A stretch of 64,000 bases of DNA from assembly GCF_004959765.1 (NCBI RefSeq), contig NZ_SJZD01000003.1:282368-346367 (forward strand), written 5' to 3'. The DNA is from Flavobacterium sp. H122 (GTDB lineage Bacteria > Bacteroidota > Bacteroidia > Flavobacteriales > Flavobacteriaceae). Made by a program: the position numbers and the translations under genes. Below the pieces are notes generated by a model that made no database searches, had not been told where the DNA came from, and worked only from the letters and a program-made list of their open reading frames with translations. Shown here one piece after another: positions 9,892 through 18,809 of this stretch; positions within the stretch are counted from its first letter, which is position 1; each line of letters begins with the position of its first letter.

Positions 9892-12156
9892 ATGAAAGCA
9901 ATCATGTTTGCTGGTCAAGGATCACAATACAAAGGGATGGGTAAGGATTTATTCAAAATTTATCCAATGGAAACAAAACAAGCTTCGGATATATTAGGAT
10001 ATGATTTGGAGGAGCTTTGTGTAAATGATCCACAAAAGTTGTTAGGGAAAACACAGTTCACGCAACCTGCTCTGTATGTAGTTAATGCTTTTTCATATTA
10101 CAAACAGCAAAATCAATACAACAAACCTGATTATTTAATAGGACACAGCCTGGGTGAATACAATGCATTATTAGTAGCGGGTGCTTTTGACTTTGCTACA
10201 GGATTAAAGCTTGTACAAAAAAGAGGTAGTTTAATGGCAGCTGCATCAGGGGGAGGTATGGCGGCAGTTATAGGGTTAGATGTTGATACATTAAGCCAAA
10301 AACTAGCAGATAACGGCTTCACTGGTATTGATATTGCTAATTTTAATACACCGTCACAAACAGTGATAGCTGGTCAAGAAGAAATGATAAATAAAGTGGT
10401 GAAAAATTTTGATAATCAGGGAATTAAAATAATCCCTTTATTCGTGAGTGCACCATTTCATTCCAGATATATGAAGCCCGCCGCTGAAAAATTTTCAAGT
10501 TTCCTTAATGAATTTAATTTTTCACCCTTGCAAATACCGGTTATATCAAATGTCACTGCCAGGCCATATAGTGATGATCAAATTGCAGCATTGCTAAGTA
10601 ATCAAATTGAAAGTTCTGTTCAATGGACTGATACTGTTCGTTTACTTATGACAAAAGGAGTTACAGATTATGAGGAAATTGGCGGAGTAATCCTTACCAA
10701 AATGGTAAATGAAATTAAACAAAAATGCTCCCCAATTATTATTGAGGAAGAAAAATCTGTTTTAGCAGAAGAGATTAATATTAAACATACTATAAAAAGT
10801 AATGATTTATCAACACGATTAGGAAGTAAAACATTCAGAGACGATTATGGGATAAAATATGCATATGTTTCAGGAGCAATGTATCGAGGTATTTCTTCTA
10901 AAGAATTAGTGGTTAGAATGGCTAAAGCAAAGTTACTCGGTTTTCTTGGAACTGGAGGTATGTCTTTAGAAAAAGTAGAGGAGGATATCAACTATATTCA
11001 AGAGAAATTGAGAAATGAGGAAGCTTATGGGATGAATTTACTTCATAATCCAATGGATATGAAAGCTGAGATGAAATTTGTAGAACTATACATAAAAAAA
11101 GGGATTCGAAAAGTAGAAGCAGCGGCGTTTATGCAAATAACACCTGCCTTGGTTTATTATCATTTGAAAGGGTTACGAAAAAATGTGGACGGATCTATAA
11201 TGTCTGATCATAAAATAATAGCAAAAATATCAAGACCGGAAGTTGCAGAAGCATTTATGAGGCCTGCTCCAGAAAGAATAGTAAATAAACTTTTAGATGA
11301 AGGTCTTGTAACTATAGAACAAGCTGAACTGGCTAAAAGAATACCTATAAGCTATGATATATGTGTTGAAGCTGATTCTGCTGGCCATACGGATTCAGGT
11401 GTAGCAATGGTATTATTACCTTCTATTCAGCAATTAAGAATGCAAATCAAAAATGAATATAATTACAATAAATCTATTAATGTTGGTTTAGCTGGTGGAA
11501 TTGGAACGCCTCAGGCAGTAGCTTGCGCTTTTATGATGGGAGCAGATTTTGTTTTGACAGGTTCAATTAATCAATGTACTGTGGATGCCGGTACCAGTGA
11601 TCTGGTTAAAGATTTATTACAGGATATAAATGTACAGGATACTGATTATGCTCCAGCTGGAGATATGTTTGAACTCGGAGCAAAAATACAGGTGTTAAAA
11701 AAAGGAGTCTTGTTTCCTGCAAGAGCAAATAAGCTTTATACACTTTATAATCAATACAATTCATTGGAAGAAATACCTCCAAAAATAGTCGAGGGTTTAG
11801 AAAAAAATTATTTTAAGAAATCAATTGATACTATATGGGAAGAAACTAAAAACCATTTAAGGAATAAAGGGGAAATATCAACAATTGCAGAAGCTGAGAA
11901 GAATTCAAAAGTAAAAATGGCATTGATTTTCCGCAGATACTTTGGATATAGTACAAGATTAGCTTTTGATGGAAATGAAAGTGATAAAGTCAACTTTCAA
12001 ATCCATACCGGCCCATCATTAGGAGCTTTCAACCAATGGGTTAAAGGAACATCCTTGGAGAATTGGAGGAATCGTTATGCCGATCAAATAGGCATAAAAA
12101 TGATGGATGAAGCTGCTTTTTTAATTCATGAAATGCTTTTAAAAGTCAGTAATTAA
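9892..12156 (+). CDS. Trans-acting acyltransferase-enoylreductase fusion (PfaD type)
   Basis: Residues 1-290 form an FabD-like malonyl-CoA:ACP acyltransferase with GHSLGE (nucleophile Ser86), the malonate-binding Arg111 exactly 25 residues later (QKRGSLM), and the His motif APFHSRY. Residues ~315-750 form a PfaD-type FMN-dependent trans-enoylreductase (LAGGIGTPQAV, VLTGSINQCT, APAGDMFELGA). The AT half would load malonyl units onto the AT-less modules of the megasynthase. The ER half would saturate selected alpha-beta double bonds. AT-ER fusions of this layout are common in trans-AT clusters. The start is the ATG at 9892. Confidence 0.95.
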   Translation: MKAIMFAGQGSQYKGMGKDLFKIYPMETKQASDILGYDLEELCVNDPQKLLGKTQFTQPALYVVNAFSYYKQQNQYNKPDYLIGHSLGEYNALLVAGAFDFATGLKLVQKRGSLMAAASGGGMAAVIGLDVDTLSQKLADNGFTGIDIANFNTPSQTVIAGQEEMINKVVKNFDNQGIKIIPLFVSAPFHSRYMKPAAEKFSSFLNEFNFSPLQIPVISNVTARPYSDDQIAALLSNQIESSVQWTDTVRLLMTKGVTDYEEIGGVILTKMVNEIKQKCSPIIIEEEKSVLAEEINIKHTIKSNDLSTRLGSKTFRDDYGIKYAYVSGAMYRGISSKELVVRMAKAKLLGFLGTGGMSLEKVEEDINYIQEKLRNEEAYGMNLLHNPMDMKAEMKFVELYIKKGIRKVEAAAFMQITPALVYYHLKGLRKNVDGSIMSDHKIIAKISRPEVAEAFMRPAPERIVNKLLDEGLVTIEQAELAKRIPISYDICVEADSAGHTDSGVAMVLLPSIQQLRMQIKNEYNYNKSINVGLAGGIGTPQAVACAFMMGADFVLTGSINQCTVDAGTSDLVKDLLQDINVQDTDYAPAGDMFELGAKIQVLKKGVLFPARANKLYTLYNQYNSLEEIPPKIVEGLEKNYFKKSIDTIWEETKNHLRNKGEISTIAEAEKNSKVKMALIFRRYFGYSTRLAFDGNESDKVNFQIHTGPSLGAFNQWVKGTSLENWRNRYADQIGIKMMDEAAFLIHEMLLKVSN

Positions 12157-12207
12157 TAATATAACAGAAACTAAATAATTTATTTTTTTACATTAAATAG
12201 AATACAC

Positions 12208-12447
12208 ATGAAAAATGAAATTTTAAACCTTATCAAAGAAAACCTTATTGAAATAATGCCTGAATTAGAAGGGAAAGAAGTATCAGAAGATGAAACCTTG
12301 GTTAATCTTGGTGCTAATTCTATTGATAGAGGGGAATTGATTACTCTAACTCTTGAACGTTTAGACTTAGATGTATCACGGATTGAATTTGTCGGCGCCC
12401 ACACAATAAATGAGCTGGCTGATTTAATCGTAGAAAAAAGAAAATAA
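12208..12447 (+). CDS. Stand-alone acyl carrier protein of the beta-branching cassette
   Basis: This 79-residue acidic protein is a complete carrier domain, with the phosphopantetheine attachment Ser38 in LGANSIDRGE. It comes directly before the decarboxylating ketosynthase and HMG-synthase, the standard place for the donor ACP (PksX AcpK / PedN / BryU-partner type). Its expected job is to carry malonyl, which the KS below decarboxylates to acetyl-ACP, the donor for HMG-synthase. Activation would be by the Sfp-type enzyme at 20932-21675. Confidence 0.9.
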   Translation: MKNEILNLIKENLIEIMPELEGKEVSEDETLVNLGANSIDRGELITLTLERLDLDVSRIEFVGAHTINELADLIVEKRK

Positions 12448-12512
12448 TTTTTAAATCATTAGGAAACATCTTGTGGGTTAAAAGTAATGTTTGCATGTAA
12501 AATTGATTAATC

Positions 12513-13775
12513 ATGAAACGATTAGAAACCAGCGTAAAAGTGACAGGTATGGGTGTAGTTACACCAATTGGGATAGGGCTGAGTCAATTTACGAGCGGAT
12601 TAAAAAAAGGAACAACAAATTTTTCAAGAATGGAATTTAATCATTCAAGGTCATCATTCAGCTTCCCTGTAGCCAAGGTAAACGATTTTAATTTATCTGG
12701 ATTGATTGGAGAAATAAATGTTAATGAAAGGATTATTGAAAAAACGAAACGGTTAAGGAATATTTCTGCCAGTACCTCTTTTGGTGTTTATTCTGCATTG
12801 GAAGCATGGGCTGATGCTGGTCTGACAGACGCAAATATAGATTTGACAAGAGTTGCAATAGTGTCTGGTGGAACTAATACTCAACAAGCCAGTTTGAAAG
12901 AAATTCAAGATAAATATCGGGAAAAATTACAGTTTATGAATCCTAATTATGGGTTTAATTTTTTTGACACTGATCTTGTAGGTGTTTTATCGGAGTTATT
13001 TGGAATAAGGGGTGAAGGCCATGTAATAGGAGCAGCATCAGCCAGTGGAAATATGGCAATTATTCAAGGGGCTAGATTAATAAAAAGTAATGAATACGAT
13101 TTGATTATTGTTGTTGCACCTTTAATGGAACTTTCAATATATGAATTCCAAGGTTTTACTTCCATGGGAGCAATGGCTGTGATATCAGAAGGAATGGATC
13201 CGTCAGAAATTTGCAGACCATTTGATGAAGCTCATTGTGGGTTTGTAAATGGACAATCGGCTGGATGTATGATTTTAGAATCTGAGGAACATGCTGCTAA
13301 AAGAGGTAAAAATGCTTATGGATCTATAGCTGGATATGGATTAAATATGGATGCTAATAGGAACCCAAACCCATCCATCGAAGGGGAAGAAAAAGCGATG
13401 CGCTCTGCTATGATAAATGCCGGGGTGAATTTTCAAGAGATAGATTACGTAAACACTCATGGTACAGCTTCAAAGATTGGAGATAAAACTGAAATTGAAG
13501 CACTATTGTCAATAGGGTTAGAAGGTGTTAAAGCCAATAGCACTAAATCCCTTATCGGTCATGCTTTATCAGCAGCTGGAGTAGTTGAAAGTATTGCTAG
13601 TCTACTACAAATGAAGTATAATTTTCTTCATCCAAATAATAATCTTATAAATCCTATTAACGATAAAATTTATTGGATAAAAGAAGAATCTAAATCGATG
13701 GTTTTGAATTATACCATGAGTAACAATTTTGGTTTTGGAGGAATCAACACTTCTATAATCTTTAAAAAAAATTAA
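12513..13775 (+). CDS. Decarboxylating ketosynthase-like protein (KS0, PksF type)
   Basis: This 420-residue KAS-fold protein has Ser176 where condensing ketosynthases have the nucleophilic Cys (GAASASGN instead of the TACxS pattern). Both His motifs remain (NTHGTA and SLIGHALSAAG). Loss of Cys with retention of the two His is the signature of KS-like decarboxylases in HMG-synthase cassettes, which convert malonyl-ACP to acetyl-ACP. Its position between the small ACP and HMG-synthase fits that role exactly. Confidence 0.92.
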   Translation: MKRLETSVKVTGMGVVTPIGIGLSQFTSGLKKGTTNFSRMEFNHSRSSFSFPVAKVNDFNLSGLIGEINVNERIIEKTKRLRNISASTSFGVYSALEAWADAGLTDANIDLTRVAIVSGGTNTQQASLKEIQDKYREKLQFMNPNYGFNFFDTDLVGVLSELFGIRGEGHVIGAASASGNMAIIQGARLIKSNEYDLIIVVAPLMELSIYEFQGFTSMGAMAVISEGMDPSEICRPFDEAHCGFVNGQSAGCMILESEEHAAKRGKNAYGSIAGYGLNMDANRNPNPSIEGEEKAMRSAMINAGVNFQEIDYVNTHGTASKIGDKTEIEALLSIGLEGVKANSTKSLIGHALSAAGVVESIASLLQMKYNFLHPNNNLINPINDKIYWIKEESKSMVLNYTMSNNFGFGGINTSIIFKKN

Positions 13776-13793
13776 TTATTTATACTTAAAAAT

Positions 13794-15038
13794 ATGAATG
13801 CAGGAATAGAAGCTATGAATATTTATTGTGGATCAGCAACAATAGAAGTAGCTGAGGTTGCAAAACTTCGAAAGTTAGATAACAATCGATTTGAACAGTT
13901 ATTGATGAAAGAGAAAACTGTTCCCATGCCATATGAAGACCCTATTTCTAATGGTGTAAATGCAGCTAAACCAATTATAGACAGCTTGTCATTAGAAGAA
14001 AGAGATCGGATTGATATGGTAATTACATGTACAGAATCAGGAATAGATTTTGGAAAATCAATGAGTACATATATACATGATTATTTGGGATTGAATAGAA
14101 ACTGTCGATTATTTGAAATTAAAAATGCATGTTTTTCAGGCACAGCAGGTTTTCAAATGGCTATTAATTTTGTTCTATCACAAACCTCACCAGGCAGAAA
14201 AGTACTGGTTATTTGCACGGATATTTTGCGAATGACTGCAGTTGATGAATCGATGGAAATGTCTTTTGTTGAGCCTAGTACAGGATCTGGTGCGGTAGCT
14301 ATGCTTGTAAGTGATAATCCTATAGTATTTCAGGTGGATAAAGGTGCTAACGGTTATTATGGCTATGAAGTAATGGATACTTGTCGACCAGTTCCAGATG
14401 AAGAGGCTGGAAATGCTGATTTATCATTATTGTCCTATTTGGATTGTTGTGAGAATGCCTTCAAAGAATATCAAAAAAGAGTAGCAGATGCTGATTACAA
14501 AAACACTTTCCAATATCTGGCTTTTCATACCCCGTTTGGTGGAATGGTAAAAGGAGCTCACCGCACAAATATGAGAAAGTTTAATAAAGCAAATCCAGAA
14601 CAAATTGAAACAGATTTTCAAGAAAGAGTAATGCCTGGTTTAATTTATTGCCAAAGAGTTGGAAATATAATGGGAGCTACAACGCATCTGTCATTAGCAA
14701 GCTTAATTGATAACGGAAACTTCGAAAAAGCAAAACGAGTAGGTGTATTCTCATATGGTTCTGGTTGCAGTTCGGAGTTTTTTAGCGGAATCATTACAGC
14801 TCAATCACAAGAAAAAATGAAACAATTTAGTTTGGCTAAACACCTTGATGATCGTTATAAACTCTCAATTAAAGAATATGAAGAAACATTGAAGGCAAAT
14901 GCTAATTTAAAATTTGGAACAAGAAATCATAAGGTTGATAAAAATTTATTTCCAAATGCTTTTAAACATATAGAAGGAAAAAATAGACTTGTTTTTTCCG
15001 AAATTAAGGATTACCACAGAATATATGAGTGGGTGTAA
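13794..15038 (+). CDS. HMG-CoA synthase homologue for polyketide beta-branching (PksG type)
   Basis: The 414-residue protein has the full HMG-synthase catalytic set: Glu81 in TCTESGIDFGKS, nucleophile Cys113 in KNACFSGTAG, and His245 in AFHTPFGGMVKGAHR. In trans-AT clusters this enzyme condenses acetyl-ACP with the beta-keto group of an ACP-bound chain. It starts 18 bases after the decarboxylating KS and is followed by the two crotonases needed to finish the branch. A primary-metabolism mevalonate enzyme is possible in principle, but the surrounding cassette argues strongly against it. Confidence 0.94.
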   Translation: MNAGIEAMNIYCGSATIEVAEVAKLRKLDNNRFEQLLMKEKTVPMPYEDPISNGVNAAKPIIDSLSLEERDRIDMVITCTESGIDFGKSMSTYIHDYLGLNRNCRLFEIKNACFSGTAGFQMAINFVLSQTSPGRKVLVICTDILRMTAVDESMEMSFVEPSTGSGAVAMLVSDNPIVFQVDKGANGYYGYEVMDTCRPVPDEEAGNADLSLLSYLDCCENAFKEYQKRVADADYKNTFQYLAFHTPFGGMVKGAHRTNMRKFNKANPEQIETDFQERVMPGLIYCQRVGNIMGATTHLSLASLIDNGNFEKAKRVGVFSYGSGCSSEFFSGIITAQSQEKMKQFSLAKHLDDRYKLSIKEYEETLKANANLKFGTRNHKVDKNLFPNAFKHIEGKNRLVFSEIKDYHRIYEWV

Positions 15039-15128
15039 TAAAACGTTGTAGACTATTTTATTTATCTCAATTAATATTACTAAGCCTTAGATTTTTAAAT
15101 AAGTAAATGCTATACATAATTATTGCCA

Positions 15129-15914
15129 ATGGAGAACATCATAACAAATTTCTATAAGAATATAAAAGTTTCAGAGCAAAGAAATATAATTACAATACAA
15201 CTTTACAGGCCTGAAGCTAATAATAGCATCAATGGTTTTCTCATAAAGGAGCTAATGATGGTTTTAGTTCAGATTGAATCGAATCCTGAAATTAAGGTAG
15301 TTGTATTGGAAGGTTTGCCTGATGTTTTTTGTTCTGGTATGGATTTTAAAACAATTTATAAAAATGACTCCGAAAGCTTAATAGGTGATGATCCGAATAA
15401 ATATTACGATTTATTGAAACATTTCTCGTTGTGCTCCAAAATTATTGTTGCTAAAGTAGAAGGAAAGGTGAATGCAGGAGGAATTGGTCTAGTAGCGGTA
15501 AGTGATATTGTAATTGCAGATGAAAAAGCAACCTTTGGTTTATCAGAAGTTTTATTCGGATTGTTGCCGGCATGTGTAATACCTTTCCTTATTAGAAGAG
15601 TCGGTTATCAAAAAGCACAATGGATGACATTGATTTCCCAAGGAATTTCAGCTGAACGTGCACATCAAATAGGTCTGGTAGATGAAGTAAGTACGAATGT
15701 TAATGAAGTAGTTCGTAAGAACCTGCTTAGACTAACTAAGCTGGAAACGGATACAATAAAAGACCTTAAAGACTATATGTCTAAGTTATGGATTATAAAC
15801 CAACAAACACAACAATTAGCAGTCGATAAGATATATTCCCTTTTAAACACAGAAAAAGTGCAAACCAATATTAGTAATTTTGTAGAAAACGGAAAATTTC
15901 CATGGGACAAGTAG
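15129..15914 (+). CDS. Enoyl-CoA hydratase-like dehydratase ECH1 (PksH type)
   Basis: This 261-residue crotonase-fold protein follows HMG-synthase by 90 bases. It would dehydrate the HMG-like intermediate to a glutaconyl-type chain. The oxyanion-hole segments are visible around DVFCSGMDF and VNAGGIGLV. I prefer the ATG at 15129 to an in-frame TTG two codons upstream (15123). The 3' end overlaps the next gene by 13 bases, suggesting coupled translation. The assignment to ECH1 rather than ECH2 rests on cassette order and on its closer resemblance to PksH-like sequences. Confidence 0.88.
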   Translation: MENIITNFYKNIKVSEQRNIITIQLYRPEANNSINGFLIKELMMVLVQIESNPEIKVVVLEGLPDVFCSGMDFKTIYKNDSESLIGDDPNKYYDLLKHFSLCSKIIVAKVEGKVNAGGIGLVAVSDIVIADEKATFGLSEVLFGLLPACVIPFLIRRVGYQKAQWMTLISQGISAERAHQIGLVDEVSTNVNEVVRKNLLRLTKLETDTIKDLKDYMSKLWIINQQTQQLAVDKIYSLLNTEKVQTNISNFVENGKFPWDK

Positions 15915-16648
15915 TAAAATTAACAGAGTTAGGAGACGGAATTGTGCAAATAACCTTGGAGGACCGTGCCTCCCGGAATACCTTTTCAAGAGAATTGATG
16001 GAAGGTATTATTGAAGTTTTTGAAAAAATAAAAAAGAATTCAAGTTATAAAGTAGTAATTCTTTGCGGATATGACAATTATTTCTGTTGTGGAGGGACAA
16101 AAGAAGAGCTTTTTGCGATTCACAATGGTGAAATTGGGTTTGCTGATTTAAACTTCTTTACGCATCCTCTTGATTGTGAAATTCCAGTTATTTCTGCTAT
16201 GCAAGGTCATGCAATTGGTGGTGGGTTTGTATTCGGCCTTTACGCTGATTTTGTTATTTTAGGAAAGGAGAATGTTTATACAACCAATTTTATGAAATAT
16301 GGTTTCACACCGGGCATGGGAGGCACTTTGTTGGTTCCTTCAAAATTGGGTCGAACTATAGGGAATGAAATGCTATTTACAGCAGAAAATTATAGAGGTG
16401 GTGAATTAAAGGATAGAGGTGTGAAAGTAAAAGTAGTTTCTAAATCAGAAGTATTAAACGAAGCTTTAAAATTAGCAAGATGTTTGGCTGATAAACCAAG
16501 GCTTTCTCTCATTACTTTAAAGGAGCATTTAAATGCAGATATTAAAGCAAAACTTCCTGAAATTATTAAGAAAGAGTTAAAAATGCATAAGGTTACATTT
16601 CATCAATCAGAAGTCGCTGAGCGGATTGAATCTTTTTTTGGATTTTAA
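15902..16648 (+). CDS. Enoyl-CoA hydratase-like decarboxylase ECH2 (PksI type)
   Basis: This 248-residue crotonase homologue has the oxyanion-hole segments around NYFCCGGTKEEL and QGHAIGGGFVFGLYADF, and the segment FMKYGFTPGMGGT seen in PksI-like enzymes. It would decarboxylate the glutaconyl intermediate to leave a beta-methyl (or exomethylene) branch on the polyketide. The ATG lies inside the end of the preceding crotonase gene (13-base overlap). With the ACP, KS0, HMG-synthase and ECH1, it completes the beta-branching set. Confidence 0.9.
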   Translation: MGQVVKLTELGDGIVQITLEDRASRNTFSRELMEGIIEVFEKIKKNSSYKVVILCGYDNYFCCGGTKEELFAIHNGEIGFADLNFFTHPLDCEIPVISAMQGHAIGGGFVFGLYADFVILGKENVYTTNFMKYGFTPGMGGTLLVPSKLGRTIGNEMLFTAENYRGGELKDRGVKVKVVSKSEVLNEALKLARCLADKPRLSLITLKEHLNADIKAKLPEIIKKELKMHKVTFHQSEVAERIESFFGF

Positions 16649-16662
16649 ATTACTTTTAATAA

Positions 16663-17619
16663 ATGGAGGATAATCAAAAAATTGTATTTCTCTTCTCTGG
16701 TCAGGGGAGTCAGTATCGTGGCATGGGGATAAAATTATTTAAAAGAAACCTTATTTTCAAAAATAGCCTAGAAAAAAGTGATTTAATTGTCAAAAAACAT
16801 TTGAATCGATCTTTGATAGATGAATTATATACAGAAAAGAATGAAGTATTTGATGATTTACTTATAACACACCCTGCAATTGTTGCAGTGGAAATTGCAA
16901 TGTACAATGTGATAAAAGAAATGAATGTTAAGCCTGATTTCGTTGCTGGAAATAGTTTAGGCGAATTTACAGCGGCTGTTGTAAAAGGGATATGGAGTGA
17001 AGAAATGGCAATTGAAGCATCAATAGAACAAGCTAAGTCAATCGTCAGAAATGATTCTAAAGGAGGAATGTTAGTAGTGTTGAATCAAAAACGAAAAGAA
17101 GTGGAAAAACTTTATCATCAACATGAACTAACTCTAGCATCTGATAACTTTGATGGTCATTTCACGTTGTCGGGATCAGTTAAAAATTTAGATTCATTTC
17201 AATCTGAATTGGATAGACAGGGTGTAGAATTTGTAAGACTAGCAGTTAATTACCCGTTTCATTCGTCTTTAATTGAAGGTGGTCGATATGGATTTGAATA
17301 TTATTCTGAATCTATTCCGGCATTCTCCAATCCAAAATCTGGTTTTATTTCGGGGCTGGAATGTGATGAGTTATTGGTTATACCCAAAAATTATTTTTGG
17401 GATGTTGTGAGTAAATATAATGATTTCTCAAAAATGGTAAAATATATTGAAAATAAAGGAACTTGTCTTTATATAGATTTAGGACCCTCAGGTACGAGTG
17501 CAACTTTCGTTAACTATAATTTGGGGCCTTTATCTAATTCTAAAACGTTTCAAATAATGAGCCCTTTTAAAAGAGAAGAGAGGCAATTAAAGGCTTTAGA
17601 AGAACTTTTGTTTTTATAA
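16663..17619 (+). CDS. Free-standing AT-like protein, possible proofreading acyl hydrolase
   Basis: This 318-residue FabD-fold protein has the nucleophile Ser98 and catalytic His200 (NYPFHSSL). Two positions are altered: the usual GHSLGE reads GNSLGE, and the Arg 25 residues after the Ser, which binds the malonyl carboxylate, is Gln123 (IEQAKSI). The AT domain of the AT-ER fusion nearby keeps both residues. Trans-AT clusters often carry a second AT-like protein that hydrolyses stalled acyl chains (PedC type). Loss of the Arg makes that more likely here than malonyl loading. It ends the plus-strand run of biosynthetic genes, 14 bases after ECH2. Confidence 0.85.
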   Translation: MEDNQKIVFLFSGQGSQYRGMGIKLFKRNLIFKNSLEKSDLIVKKHLNRSLIDELYTEKNEVFDDLLITHPAIVAVEIAMYNVIKEMNVKPDFVAGNSLGEFTAAVVKGIWSEEMAIEASIEQAKSIVRNDSKGGMLVVLNQKRKEVEKLYHQHELTLASDNFDGHFTLSGSVKNLDSFQSELDRQGVEFVRLAVNYPFHSSLIEGGRYGFEYYSESIPAFSNPKSGFISGLECDELLVIPKNYFWDVVSKYNDFSKMVKYIENKGTCLYIDLGPSGTSATFVNYNLGPLSNSKTFQIMSPFKREERQLKALEELLFL

Positions 17620-18068
17620 TTTTATTTTTTCTACATGGAACTCATACAAATACTGGATATTCAATAAAATGATAGGAGTATGAAGTAAAACGATAGAGCC
17701 TATATTAGGAACACTTATCAATATGAAACGGTTAATACTAGAGGAATAAAAATGGTGAAAACATGTATTAATGGCAAGTTTAACTTATAATTTAAAGAAA
17801 TATTACGTTCTATAGTGAAAAACCAAGATTTTTTAACCAAATTATCCCTTAAATCAAGAGAAGAACTGCCCTTTTACTTTTAGTAAAACCATCTTTAGAC
17901 TTAAAAAACCTGATTGTAAGACACTCAAATTTTAGGACTTTAGTTTTTAAGCTAAAAATTAAATCTCTTTCAAGTGGCTTTTAAGATGTTTAATTGCATA
18001 ATTTTTTTGAGATATTTTGAAAAAATAGTAGTTATACAACAGTTTCCCGTTGTTATAAGAAATTTTTG
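17620..18068. other. 449-base AT-rich gap between convergent genes
   Basis: It separates the plus-strand biosynthetic operon from the minus-strand hydroxylase gene. I see no open frame with coding character, no tRNA and no clear terminator hairpin. Scattered short ATG frames (for example a 12-codon one near 17753) look like chance. Confidence 0.6.
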
Positions 18069-18809
18069 TCAATCCGTTTTATTTTTTTGCGTTGTTTTGT
18101 GCACGTCCTTGAATTTTAGCATATCAAAAAATCGTTGTTCTTTGTCATTGTCAAAGCCACATGAAGTTGTAAATTCTTTTGGATTTTCATAAGTCCCGAA
18201 GAGCATATCCCACCAAACAATGTCTCCATAGTTGTTTGTGTGCTTGTTATATTCATGATGTATTCTGTGCATTTCTGGTCGCTGAAAAAAGTAACCAATC
18301 CACTGTGGTGTCTTGATATTTGCGTGACAGAAAAATTCCCCAAGTGCAGTGCAAAGTGTGTAAATTCCGCTTGCTTCTAAAGTAAGTCCGAGTAGACAGT
18401 GAACGAGTAAACTTCCAATAATAGAGTTCAAAATCATTTCAAGTGGATGTTTGTAAAAAGAAGTTATTACTTCAATTCGTTGAGGACTGTGGTGTATTTG
18501 ATGAAAACGTGTCCACAAAAAGTCTGCGCTGTGTCTCCAACGATGCCACCAATAGAAAATAAAAGTCAGAATAAGATATGCAATTAATCCGCCAATAATT
18601 GGGTTAACGTGGTTTGAAAGATTAAACAATGAATATGCTGAAAACCATTTTCCCCAAGTCACGCCAGCAAGTGTGACAATTCCAAGTTGAATAAAGTTCA
18701 CTGATAAAACTCTAATTGTCCAAGTTGGTACGTCAGGCAATTTCCAACCAGGAATAATTCGTTCTAGAATGAAGCATAGTCCATATATGATAAATATTAT
18801 TGTCAGCAT
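18069..18809 (-). CDS. Fatty acid hydroxylase / sterol desaturase family membrane enzyme
   Basis: This 246-residue membrane protein has the di-iron histidine clusters of the family: HRWRH (~88-92), HQIHH (~102-106) and HRIHH (~180-184), followed by WWDMLFGTY near the C terminus. Members hydroxylate or desaturate lipid-like substrates using O2 at the membrane. It is convergent with the polyketide operon and could tailor the product, but it could equally be an unrelated lipid enzyme. An overlapping 75-codon frame at 18116-18343 is a shadow. Confidence 0.85.
   Translation of the reverse strand: MLTIIFIIYGLCFILERIIPGWKLPDVPTWTIRVLSVNFIQLGIVTLAGVTWGKWFSAYSLFNLSNHVNPIIGGLIAYLILTFIFYWWHRWRHSADFLWTRFHQIHHSPQRIEVITSFYKHPLEMILNSIIGSLLVHCLLGLTLEASGIYTLCTALGEFFCHANIKTPQWIGYFFQRPEMHRIHHEYNKHTNNYGDIVWWDMLFGTYENPKEFTTSCGFDNDKEQRFFDMLKFKDVHKTTQKNKTD

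Noticed and set aside
12513..13775. FabF, the fatty-acid condensing enzyme
   Set aside because: The nucleophilic Cys is Ser176, so it cannot condense in the normal way, and it lies within the branching cassette.
13794..15038. HMG-CoA synthase of the mevalonate pathway
   Set aside because: No other mevalonate genes are nearby; the ACP, Cys-less KS and two crotonases around it define a polyketide beta-branching cassette.
17974..18192. Plus-strand 72-codon frame convergent with the hydroxylase
   Set aside because: Mostly antisense to the end of the hydroxylase gene; no coding signs of its own.
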